From positions 1 to 57,716 of the IMG/VR virus record IMGVR_UViG_3300025132_008330: a DNA stretch of 57,716 bases. One strand, 5' to 3'. The position numbers and the translations under genes are program-made. Below, one piece after another: positions 7,056-16,095 of this stretch. The number at the start of each line of letters is the position of its first letter. The stretch's first letter is position 1. The notes under the pieces were generated by a model. It made no database searches, was not told the origin of the DNA, and saw only the letters and a program-made list of their open reading frames with translations. This DNA comes from a virus.

Positions 7056-10000
7056 TTAAAACTCGCCCGGACCAGCAAAAGTTGATCCAGCCTTGACCAC
7101 TTCTCCAACGGTGCCCTCTGTTGTTTCTGGTTGTTGCGTAACCTTTACTTGACCTTGAGAATCTCCGCAAGTTGTTATTTCTTCCGTTGGCTGTTCATGT
7201 CTGGAAATAAATGCTATATTTAAATCTATTATTTTGCCTGTATGCTTAGATTTAATTCTAAACTTATATTTCTGAGAGCCGCTTGATGTAAAAATCCCTT
7301 TATCTTTAATTCCGAGTACAGGCTTCTGATTGACTTGAGGATATGCTGTGTCGGAGTCTTTTAATTTAGATTTTTCCAAATTCACAATTCCTTGCAGGGT
7401 CTCGGCATCGATCTGTAATCTTCTTTTAAAAGGCTTAGTTTTTAGTCCCAAAGCTGGTTTTTGGAATTCATAAATTGATATCACTGGATATACAACGCCT
7501 GAATTTTCTACCATTTCCACCTGATAGACCGGTGAGGGGTTAGAAACATTGCCATGTACATCAACAGACCTAAACATGTAATAGTATTTCTTATTTTGTT
7601 CTAGTTTATCTGTAAAAGAATGTAGTTTTAAGGCATTTATAGTTTTCTTAGTACCATTTGTAAAACTTGGGTATTCTGTAGGTGGCACATCCATTCTATA
7701 AACCTGATATTTGACTGGGTAGTCATCCGATTTAAATTGCAATTTTGGCTCCACAAAATATGATGCAGGCAAAGCTGAAGCGAATAACGCTTCGGCAAAA
7801 GAAATTGGTGCTTTTAGTAAAAATCGATCTTGTGCTGTTCTGACCTTGTTAAATATGGGTCCATCATGTGCCAAATCAACATAAACTGGCTCTACCTCCC
7901 TGTCAACAGAGGGGGGATAGAAATTTATTTTTAAATCGTTGTTTTTGCCTTTTAAGGGAACAATATCGACTTCAGGTGCAAGGGATGGTGAATCGTGTAC
8001 AATTGCATTTTTCTTATAAAATGGCACCTCTACAATTTTTACATCTGGCTCTAAAACAACATCGAACATTGCCATTATTTTATTTTCTTGATCTAAGCTT
8101 TTGTAAAAATATGCCCCTGTCCATGGGGATTGACCACCTGCAAGCATTCCCTTTACATCTACCCCACCAGCTTGAGTGCCGAATGAAGACTGAAGCGAGG
8201 CTACTTTTTCAGGTATTAGAACATTTATAATATCGCTAACTTGTTTGTTTTTTTGGTCGATTGATTTGTAAACATCTGCAATTTGTTTTTTAATTAGTTT
8301 TCCGTAACTAATTCCCTTAGCTTCTAGCTGTGTAGAAAGTACAAACGGCGCCTTGCTCTCTATTGTTTGGATTGCCGTGTTATATAAATTCCATATTTCA
8401 GGATAAATGGATTCTTGAAAGTTTGCAGCCATGACTTTATCTAATTCATCTTGAACTTGTGAATAATAGCTTGCGATTTCCTCTTCTAGTTTGGAATTTT
8501 CTGATTGCATTTTTGCAGTTGATTCAAGAGTTATGTATGTTGCCAGATCTGGGTATTTTATTAGTATTTCATTGACTCGCTTTCCGTACACTCTTGGTCT
8601 CAAGGAATTATACAATTTTTCAAGATTTTGCAAAACCTCTATGCCGGGATTTGGAGGAGCAGCTTGTTGCTGTTCAAACACAGGATTTGTCTTATAGTAT
8701 ACAAAATCCTCTGTCTTTCCATAACCTTCATTAAAGGCACTCTTTTGCATGGAATCTATAAATTTTGTTTGTTTTTCCGTTACAAATCCCGGAGAATGTG
8801 AGGCGATTTGGAATCCGTACTTCGACCCTATAGTCAAATTATAAGCGTATATTGTGTATTCATAATTTTGATCATAGACGACTTGCGTATCAATATATTT
8901 CATTATATCTTTGCCGTCTTCTATTCCTGTAGGTTTTGGAATCCAAATGTTTTGAACTATTCCGCTGCCTTGAGCATTCCCATTATTGTCCAAAGCCACC
9001 TTTTGAATTCTATAGAAAAGAGTTTCCGTGTACGCAGAATCTTTATTCAATATTTGATCATATGTTCTAGAGTTTTGCTTTACTAAATCTCTGTATTTGC
9101 CCATAAATTTTACAGTTTTCAGCATCTTTATTAAAGATGTTGTCTCCTGCTCTGGACAGTCTAGCAAAGATGAGGCGATTGAGCCAAACTTCTTGGAGTT
9201 TTTTGTTGCCTCATAAGAGCGAATGACATCTACTTTATATTTTTTATAGTAATCTGATAATTGATTATTTGAAATACTAGCCCAAGTTGACATATGGCTA
9301 ATATACATATCTAGCCACCTATTTAAATCGAACTCTCGGAAGCCGCTAATATCCCCTTCCCTTATTGGGTTTGGGCTCATCTGAGTCATGTCAATTGAAT
9401 CAGATAGAGGAACAACTTTGTAAAAATCTCTATAATCTGATATAGAATATATCTGATCTTGGCAAATTCTAGGTGATTGCTTTTGCACTTCGCCGCTATT
9501 GTAGGCTGGGTTTAGATCAAAAGGATTCCAGTATCTTTTTGTTTGATCTGCAATTGTAGAGTTCTTGCTTGGCTCAACATTTAGCCCATCGGATGAAACC
9601 TCTCTTGTAAAAACATTTCCAATTAGGGTGTCCAACAAGTCATTCATTAAGCCAGAATCGCTAAATATTTGCGTAAAAGCCCTCCTTGAATCTGTTGAAA
9701 ATTTAAAATCTACATAAAATGGGAATTGTCTTTTTATACTTTCATATCTAGAGAGATATTCTTGATCGTCTTGGTACAGCACAATATTGAACGCTTTTGT
9801 TTCGTCTTTCACATCATCAGGAACATAGCCGCAGTTTAATAACTTATGCCCAAATTTTTCGAATTTAAACTTTGAATCATTACCTAGAGGGGCGGGTGTT
9901 TCGTCCTCTTCTATGGGGACTTCATAAATTAATGGCAAAGTTCGTTCTGTGAATTCTACAGTCTCATTTCCAGAATCTGGCAATGTTACAAACATTTTTC

Positions 10001-11015
10001 CGTTTTCATTCTTTTTTGTGGCTGTTTCATACAGTTTGGAATAAAAATTATATGACGATCTTATGTCACAAATTAAATTACTTTTATTTATAACATTTGT
10101 CAAACTGGATGCTCTGGTTGATATTGGCAGATCCATATTAAATGCCATATCTGAATACCCACTGAATGTTTTTAATATGGTTTCTTTTGTTAGTGGGTTA
10201 AAAAAGTTTAGCGGATACTTGTATGTTTCGGTCTTAAAGTCATAGAAGTAGTCCATATGACCATTGTCTACTGCGGTCTCTATAGCGCTTAAAGAATAGT
10301 TTGACCAAGTGTTCTTTACAGAATCAAGAACACCTTGCTGTACCGGGTTCAGATCCAGAGTCTCCGCCATCTTAATGTCTGTTTGAAGTGCGGTGTCGTA
10401 GATATCACTTTTATCAAAAGTGCTCCTGTAATTGTATATGTAATTTGGTCCAGTGGTTGACTTTGGGAATGAAAAAGATATTGGATTTTCAGTTCCTTGA
10501 TTTACAGTATATGATGGTGCGCTGCTTTTTACGCTCATATCCGTTATTAAAGATAGCACCCCTAGTCTATTGTTTAATAAGTCCGAATTATTAAAGAATA
10601 CTTTTACCCTTGTTGCATCCCTGTGCAAGTTCAAGTTATTTGAAGAGCCGTTGACAAATATTTGCTGCCAATCTTCAGAAACATCTTCAAATTTTAAATT
10701 ATTTGATACATCAAAACTGGCGTTATAAGCTTGAGGCACAAGGCTTGCTTTGATATCTGCCAAGCTATCTTTAAACCTTGTTTTGTTGCCGAATGTCCAA
10801 AATTTTCCCAAAGATTGCCTAAATGGGTCTATTGAAGAACGAGGTATTTCATCGCCGTTGGTGTCAATCCCCGGTGATGCAGAGCCATTAACTTTATTCA
10901 AAATAATTTTCGGATCAGAACCTTGAGCTTTGGGGAAAAAATTACTTTCCCTCACAACCAAAGTGTAAGCTGTCGAATATTCGTTTTTTAATCTATCGTC
11001 TAAAGAGTTTGACAT
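7056..11015 (-). CDS. large virion structural protein with fibronectin-III-like segment
   Basis: 1319 residues with no signal peptide or membrane segment. Near the C-terminal part (about residues 1090-1180) the pattern of a Tyr-rich strand YQVYRMD, then NKKYYYMFRSVDVHGNVSNPS, is typical of fibronectin type III folds; a second possible copy has YEYTIYAYNLTIGSKYGF. About residues 840-960 are predicted helical, with many Glu, Lys and Gln (LEEEIASYYSQVQDELDKV). The combination of helical and beta parts fits a large tail or baseplate component. It lies between two other large structural genes in a run with tiny gaps. No T4 equivalent can be named. Confidence 0.7.
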   Translation of the reverse strand: MSNSLDDRLKNEYSTAYTLVVRESNFFPKAQGSDPKIILNKVNGSASPGIDTNGDEIPRSSIDPFRQSLGKFWTFGNKTRFKDSLADIKASLVPQAYNASFDVSNNLKFEDVSEDWQQIFVNGSSNNLNLHRDATRVKVFFNNSDLLNNRLGVLSLITDMSVKSSAPSYTVNQGTENPISFSFPKSTTGPNYIYNYRSTFDKSDIYDTALQTDIKMAETLDLNPVQQGVLDSVKNTWSNYSLSAIETAVDNGHMDYFYDFKTETYKYPLNFFNPLTKETILKTFSGYSDMAFNMDLPISTRASSLTNVINKSNLICDIRSSYNFYSKLYETATKKNENGKMFVTLPDSGNETVEFTERTLPLIYEVPIEEDETPAPLGNDSKFKFEKFGHKLLNCGYVPDDVKDETKAFNIVLYQDDQEYLSRYESIKRQFPFYVDFKFSTDSRRAFTQIFSDSGLMNDLLDTLIGNVFTREVSSDGLNVEPSKNSTIADQTKRYWNPFDLNPAYNSGEVQKQSPRICQDQIYSISDYRDFYKVVPLSDSIDMTQMSPNPIREGDISGFREFDLNRWLDMYISHMSTWASISNNQLSDYYKKYKVDVIRSYEATKNSKKFGSIASSLLDCPEQETTSLIKMLKTVKFMGKYRDLVKQNSRTYDQILNKDSAYTETLFYRIQKVALDNNGNAQGSGIVQNIWIPKPTGIEDGKDIMKYIDTQVVYDQNYEYTIYAYNLTIGSKYGFQIASHSPGFVTEKQTKFIDSMQKSAFNEGYGKTEDFVYYKTNPVFEQQQAAPPNPGIEVLQNLEKLYNSLRPRVYGKRVNEILIKYPDLATYITLESTAKMQSENSKLEEEIASYYSQVQDELDKVMAANFQESIYPEIWNLYNTAIQTIESKAPFVLSTQLEAKGISYGKLIKKQIADVYKSIDQKNKQVSDIINVLIPEKVASLQSSFGTQAGGVDVKGMLAGGQSPWTGAYFYKSLDQENKIMAMFDVVLEPDVKIVEVPFYKKNAIVHDSPSLAPEVDIVPLKGKNNDLKINFYPPSVDREVEPVYVDLAHDGPIFNKVRTAQDRFLLKAPISFAEALFASALPASYFVEPKLQFKSDDYPVKYQVYRMDVPPTEYPSFTNGTKKTINALKLHSFTDKLEQNKKYYYMFRSVDVHGNVSNPSPVYQVEMVENSGVVYPVISIYEFQKPALGLKTKPFKRRLQIDAETLQGIVNLEKSKLKDSDTAYPQVNQKPVLGIKDKGIFTSSGSQKYKFRIKSKHTGKIIDLNIAFISRHEQPTEEITTCGDSQGQVKVTQQPETTEGTVGEVVKAGSTFAGPGEF

Positions 11016-11037
11016 TTATTCTATATCCTCAAATAAA

Positions 11038-14000
11038 TTAATATTGACTTCCGCCAAGGGAGCCGCCGCCTGTGAATCCTGTAAGTGCCGGTGATGCGCC
11101 TCCAGTTCCGCCTGTATCTCTAGCGGTAGGTGTTGCAGTGCTCTGTTGGGAGGATTGTGGCTGCATCATGCTATTTTGCAGTGCTCCTGATCCAGCTCCA
11201 GAGACTCCGGATTGTGAGCCAATTTTAGCAATTAATCCCAAAAGAGGACCCGAGCCTCCACCGAGAGGTCCCGCAGCCCTTGCTGCCCCAGTTCCAACAT
11301 CTACGCCGCCAGCAGAACCGCCTAAAAAACCAGTCATACCAAGTTCAGTCACTGCGCCAGCAGACAATCCAGTTGCTACACCTATGCCTGCGGCTCCCCC
11401 GTCCAGTCCTACAAGAGCCTCTGCTTCTTCCATCGTCTGACCTCCGGGTAAAGTCCCTCTTGAATCCGGCTCTAAGAAAGGATTGTTATCAAGATTTCGC
11501 TGGTCTATGGCGCCTTGAGCCAATTGTTCCTCCAGTGCAGGTGTAATTGAAAAATCTACAATAAAATATTCATTGTAGTATGGTAATTTCATAAACTCAT
11601 ATGACTTAATTCCATACATTTCTTTTTCATACGGCATTAACCTGCACAAGACATTTCCACCTTTTTGTATGCACGAGTTGTACACATCTTGAGTTAAAAG
11701 TTTCCATATAGGAGAATTCAGACTTTGCTTTCCATACTGGTCTGTTTCGTATCCCGATAGCACTTCTACCTTTGCAAGAGTTTTAAAGTTTAACATGAAA
11801 AACGGCAAAAATTCAGGATTTTGATACATAATCTTATTTCCTGCCGCAGCAGTTGCTTTACCATCTTTATTTATCAAATACCCACCTTGCAAGGAAGATT
11901 CTGGATCTGCGTCTACATCAAAAACATATGGCTTATTAGATTTTACTTGTTGATAAACCTCCTCCATTGCTGAAGTGGGTTTATCTCTTGTGTAATCCAA
12001 ATTTATCATCAAAGATTTTAAGTGATTTGGCGCTCTTGTTAGAGGAGATTGAGCTGGGACTTGTCCGAGTCCACCAGTGCCACCACCAAAGGCAGCTAAA
12101 ATTCCATATGCTAAATATTCTTTAAAAAAAGTAGAATCAAAATTCTCAACATAATACTCCCAACTCCAAATATCGTCTTCAAGAATTTTGAAAAGATTTT
12201 GCTGAACTATCGTTAATAGCAGTGGAGATGGGTCTATTTTAGAATTATATATGTTGGTACCCGGAGCATTATCTTTTGAAGTTATCATGATCTCAGATGC
12301 CGCCAAATTATTAACTGGTGCCCCTATTCCGCCCATGATTCCGGAAGTTGTTTTATTTTTGGGACTAGCCTGCTTCAAAATCTCTAAGGCTGATACCGTT
12401 GTTTGTCTATTTGACAACAAGGTTAACAAATCAAATTTTGACTCTGTTGAGGATTGTTTTTTAACAATTTCATCTCCTTGTCCGGTAGCGAGAGAGGCAA
12501 AGGGAACATCTAGTTTTTGTCCATTTAAAGCATTGTATCTCACAATATTTAACATCACATTTTTAAGATTTTTTATGTCAGTTCGCATATTTCCGTTGTT
12601 CAATAGAGGCTGATTAGTAGCAGTTCTAAAGTTTACTAGAGATGGAGACAAAAATGCACTCTTAGTAAATGCAACTGTGTCGTTTGGATTCATTATTGGA
12701 CCCTGTTTTTGTTCAATTTGAGAGGGTCCTAAATTTTCAAGTTCAGAATATGAAAGGGGCTTTTTTGGTATTTCTATGTTATAATCTTCGTCTGTGAATA
12801 ATTTTTTTGTTTCGAGGTTCACACGGTTTTCGTAAGAGGGGCGACTGACTCTCTTTAATCCCATCGTGGGAAGGGAATCTTCTGATGTTGTCGACGCTTT
12901 CGATAAAAAATCGTACCCCGTTAAATGGTCTAAAGATCCATCAACTTTAGATGAAAATTTCTTTGTTATTTTAAAATTTCTTTTTGGATTTGAGCCTGCT
13001 GAATATTGTGATTCAACATGTTGAGAGTCTACGGGCTTCTTATATTTGGACACAGAGGAAAACAAGTTTAGTATTTTTTTATAAATATTTTCCATTACCT
13101 GCAACGAGGTCAAAGCACCAGTTGGGTTTCCATATGATGTGCTAGATATGGATGTCATAAAATTGTATAATCCATATATTTTGTCATCGAATTCAGTAAA
13201 AGAGCTTAATATTTGAAAGAACTCGTATATTCTAGAGTATATGAATAAATTTGAATATTTGTTATCCAAATACTCAATTCCTTCCTGTGTAAATCGATTT
13301 GTGTAAAGATTAAAATATGCGGGTTTGCTTTTTGCGTCTTGCACATATTCTATAAAGCCAGTGCCAAGTATACCTGTTTTATCAGAACCATACAGTACGC
13401 TCTCCATATCAATAATTTTTGCAGATAGCCACTGTATCATTGGGTCGCTAATTGTTATTTCCACAGAGAATACATATGCTCCGTCATTCGGTGTTCCAAG
13501 GTCCGTTCCAGTAAAAAATCTAGTGCTATAATTTGATCCGTTTGAGTTATTTAACAACTCTATTTTTTGTTCCCTAATTGTCCCTAGCAAATTTCCATCT
13601 TCATCAGAATTTGATGTGGTTATTAAAGTTCCAGATGAATCATCTTTTGTTACAACCACCAACTTTGGTATATCATTTTTTTCAATTTCGTAAAGATCTA
13701 CAGTTGGATCAGCTATATTTTCCTTATATACCTTGTGTCTATAGATTTTAAAGTCCTCTATTAAGCTATTGCTTAACAAGTTACTTTTTTCTTGTTCTGT
13801 TCCGCTTTCAAATATATTTTCTAAAAGTTTTGGAAAAGCTGTATTTTGTTTTAGTGCTTCTTTAAAGTCTAAACCAAAGAAATATCTGGTGTTTCCTGAG
13901 CCGTCCATTGCTGTGTAAAAATCTGCAAATAGTGGGCGGTGGGATGCGTTGGATAAGCTTTTTACAATTGCTGTTTCAATGTCTTGTTCATCTTTTATAG

Positions 14001-15096
14001 CAGCGTTGTCCCTTGCAGCAATCTGTTTTATTCCATTTAGGTTGTTCTGTAGGCTTTCTGTTGTTTTTTGATTAAACCAAGAATTAGAAAACAAAGAATA
14101 ATTAAAATCTAATTTTGTTATTTCTACAATTTCTCTAAAATCTTGTATGATCCCGTTAAAAACTGTTTCTGCGACCAGATAAACGCCCATGTCGTCATTT
14201 GTGCCAGCCATGTATCCCACATATCCATTTGGACCGGGGTTTTGAGGACCATGATAATGCACCGGACCTGTCCAAATAGATGCATTTGAAACTTGATTTA
14301 AGGGCTTTGGCTTACCTTGGGCATCTAATTCTGTTACATAAAATGTTTTTCCAAAAAAACTAGTTGTGCCACCTTGAATTACGCTTAATCGATTAACTTC
14401 TCCGCTGGTTAAATTATTTATTATGTTTTGGTCTAGGTCTTTCCAACCATTAAAGGCACCCTCATCGATAAATATTTCTTCAACATCAATATATGCTTGA
14501 ACAAAATAGTCCAAATTTTGAACATCAATTCCACCCCGAGCTGTTGGCACTTCGAAAGTTATTTTATATGGAAAAACATATACTATGTTTCCATTTTCAT
14601 CAGTTTTCTTCTCTATTGATGTTGAGTCATCTGTCAAAGGATTGTTGTCTAGGTCGATCATGTTTCCCTCAAATTGAGAAAAACTAATTAAGGCATGACT
14701 AACCAAATCAGTATTTAAGCCCAGTTCTTGATACAAAGCCTTTAGCAGGAAATCACTGTGATCAAAATACTTTTTTGGTGTTGAAGCTAAATTATTAGAA
14801 ACTGAAGCATCTGTGCTTTGCACAACTAATATTTTAAGGTATTTTGTAAAATCGTCTTGAAAAAATGACGAAAATAAATTACAAGATGAGTTATCAAAGC
14901 CAACCTCTATCGACATAATAATGTCTACCTGCATTTTAGACTCAGAATTAGCCAATGCATCGGATGGGATTGGCCCTGATGTGTCTGATAGATCATAAAT
15001 GTGCGGCTCATTCGTAGGCTTAAGCAAATCTTTTCCACCATCAAGCGTCACGCTGATGAAATTTACTTTTGGTATTGTGAATCCTGCTGTTGCCAT
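11038..15096 (-). CDS. very large virion structural protein with Gly/Ala-rich C-terminal tail
   Basis: 1352 residues from the ATG at 15096, which overlaps the previous gene's TAA as TAATG; an in-frame TTG two codons upstream is less likely. The body has alternating beta and helical regions without enzyme motifs. The last 150 residues become low-complexity, rich in Gly, Ala, Ser and Gln (for example GGAAGIGVATGLSAGAV and MMQPQSSQQSTATPTA), and end in a Gly-rich sequence. Such tails are often flexible linkers or surface-exposed parts. Position among the baseplate-side genes suggests a tail component. Confidence 0.7.
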   Translation of the reverse strand: MATAGFTIPKVNFISVTLDGGKDLLKPTNEPHIYDLSDTSGPIPSDALANSESKMQVDIIMSIEVGFDNSSCNLFSSFFQDDFTKYLKILVVQSTDASVSNNLASTPKKYFDHSDFLLKALYQELGLNTDLVSHALISFSQFEGNMIDLDNNPLTDDSTSIEKKTDENGNIVYVFPYKITFEVPTARGGIDVQNLDYFVQAYIDVEEIFIDEGAFNGWKDLDQNIINNLTSGEVNRLSVIQGGTTSFFGKTFYVTELDAQGKPKPLNQVSNASIWTGPVHYHGPQNPGPNGYVGYMAGTNDDMGVYLVAETVFNGIIQDFREIVEITKLDFNYSLFSNSWFNQKTTESLQNNLNGIKQIAARDNAAIKDEQDIETAIVKSLSNASHRPLFADFYTAMDGSGNTRYFFGLDFKEALKQNTAFPKLLENIFESGTEQEKSNLLSNSLIEDFKIYRHKVYKENIADPTVDLYEIEKNDIPKLVVVTKDDSSGTLITTSNSDEDGNLLGTIREQKIELLNNSNGSNYSTRFFTGTDLGTPNDGAYVFSVEITISDPMIQWLSAKIIDMESVLYGSDKTGILGTGFIEYVQDAKSKPAYFNLYTNRFTQEGIEYLDNKYSNLFIYSRIYEFFQILSSFTEFDDKIYGLYNFMTSISSTSYGNPTGALTSLQVMENIYKKILNLFSSVSKYKKPVDSQHVESQYSAGSNPKRNFKITKKFSSKVDGSLDHLTGYDFLSKASTTSEDSLPTMGLKRVSRPSYENRVNLETKKLFTDEDYNIEIPKKPLSYSELENLGPSQIEQKQGPIMNPNDTVAFTKSAFLSPSLVNFRTATNQPLLNNGNMRTDIKNLKNVMLNIVRYNALNGQKLDVPFASLATGQGDEIVKKQSSTESKFDLLTLLSNRQTTVSALEILKQASPKNKTTSGIMGGIGAPVNNLAASEIMITSKDNAPGTNIYNSKIDPSPLLLTIVQQNLFKILEDDIWSWEYYVENFDSTFFKEYLAYGILAAFGGGTGGLGQVPAQSPLTRAPNHLKSLMINLDYTRDKPTSAMEEVYQQVKSNKPYVFDVDADPESSLQGGYLINKDGKATAAAGNKIMYQNPEFLPFFMLNFKTLAKVEVLSGYETDQYGKQSLNSPIWKLLTQDVYNSCIQKGGNVLCRLMPYEKEMYGIKSYEFMKLPYYNEYFIVDFSITPALEEQLAQGAIDQRNLDNNPFLEPDSRGTLPGGQTMEEAEALVGLDGGAAGIGVATGLSAGAVTELGMTGFLGGSAGGVDVGTGAARAAGPLGGGSGPLLGLIAKIGSQSGVSGAGSGALQNSMMQPQSSQQSTATPTARDTGGTGGASPALTGFTGGGSLGGSQY

Positions 15097-16064
15097 TAAC
15101 AAGGCTCCTCTGTATCATTTGTTGGAGTTTCATAAATATTTGTTTTTATGTCTTTTCTTATTCCAACACTTTCAGTTATCTCATCATCTACTTTTATATC
15201 AAAATAGTATTCAACATTGCCTTGTTTAACATCTATTTTTTGCGACAGGTCTTTTGAGTAATATATCTCATTAACTACCTTTGTACCGTTTATGAAATAC
15301 AATGGCTCCAAAGAGTCTTTTATTTTGTTATCCGATGGTTCATCAACGATTTCGTAAACTTCAATATCAAAGTTTTCGTTATCAAAAACAGAATTGTGCT
15401 CTTTTAAGTCTATTAGTATGTGATTTTTTGTCACTTCGATATAAGTGCTGTCTGGGAAAACAGTTATATTTTCAGAATTTGTTGATTGTGGTGCAACATT
15501 TTCTGTAAATTGCTTTATTGAAGTGTCATACACCAATTCCATTTCTACTTGGGGTATTTTTAGCAAACCCGAAGACCCCGTGTAGTCCAAAACAGAACCT
15601 GTTATTTCTCCACTGTGCACGAAAAGATCCCATGCAGGGTCTTTATCAGAATTATATTCGCTTGTTCCCATGGGTAGCCCCATACTGTAGTGGTTTTCTA
15701 TAGTATCGGGCGGTTTTGACAATATGTCAAGCTTTTCCTCTAGAGACAACTCTACTTGTACCACTTCGCTCAAGAATGGATTAAAAACATTTTCTACTTT
15801 TGCGATTTTATTAAATGTGGTCTCTACGCCAGAGAAATTATACTGTGCTGTTGGTCTAATGCTCTCTCTAATCCTGTCGGATGCGTTTGTAGAGAATTCC
15901 AACTGTGTTGATGAGCCTGTTGACATATATTGGCTGTCATATATTACATCATCATCATAAAAAGCATAACAAGCAGGTTGAAAAACTCCCTTTGACAATA
16001 GATATTTGCCATACTGCGTTAACTGTATGTCAATTACTTCTTCTTTTCGATTAAAAAACTTCAT
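15096..16064 (-). CDS. virion structural protein sharing the LTxxG N-terminal module
   Basis: 322 residues. The start (VIDIQLTQYGKYLLSKG, then CYAFYDDDVIYDSQYM) is related to the first 45 residues of the protein at 6030-6965. The middle contains FNKIAKVENVFNPFLSEV and the C-terminal third is acidic (KVDDEITES, NDTEEPC). No enzyme motif was found. The ATG is only 4 bases from the TATAAATAG motif and has no good ribosome-binding sequence, which is unusual in this window where most starts have AGGAG-like sites. Tail-associated by context. Confidence 0.7.
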   Translation of the reverse strand: MKFFNRKEEVIDIQLTQYGKYLLSKGVFQPACYAFYDDDVIYDSQYMSTGSSTQLEFSTNASDRIRESIRPTAQYNFSGVETTFNKIAKVENVFNPFLSEVVQVELSLEEKLDILSKPPDTIENHYSMGLPMGTSEYNSDKDPAWDLFVHSGEITGSVLDYTGSSGLLKIPQVEMELVYDTSIKQFTENVAPQSTNSENITVFPDSTYIEVTKNHILIDLKEHNSVFDNENFDIEVYEIVDEPSDNKIKDSLEPLYFINGTKVVNEIYYSKDLSQKIDVKQGNVEYYFDIKVDDEITESVGIRKDIKTNIYETPTNDTEEPC

Positions 16065-16068
16065 TTGT

Positions 16069-16077
16069 TATAAATAG
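16069..16077. promoter_or_regulatory. TATAAATAG motif, copy 2
   Basis: Second copy, in the 31-base gap between the 3102-residue gene and the gene starting at 16064. On the gene strand it reads CTATTTATA and ends 4 bases before the ATG. If it acted as a -10 element in that orientation the transcript would begin at or inside the start codon. Confidence 0.3.
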
Positions 16078-16095
16078 CCATTATTGTTGTTTTTG

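Noticed and set aside
7868-8230. Plus-strand frame of 120 codons within the 1319-residue gene
   Set aside because: Antisense to a long coding gene, with low-complexity Leu/Gln content typical of a shadow frame.
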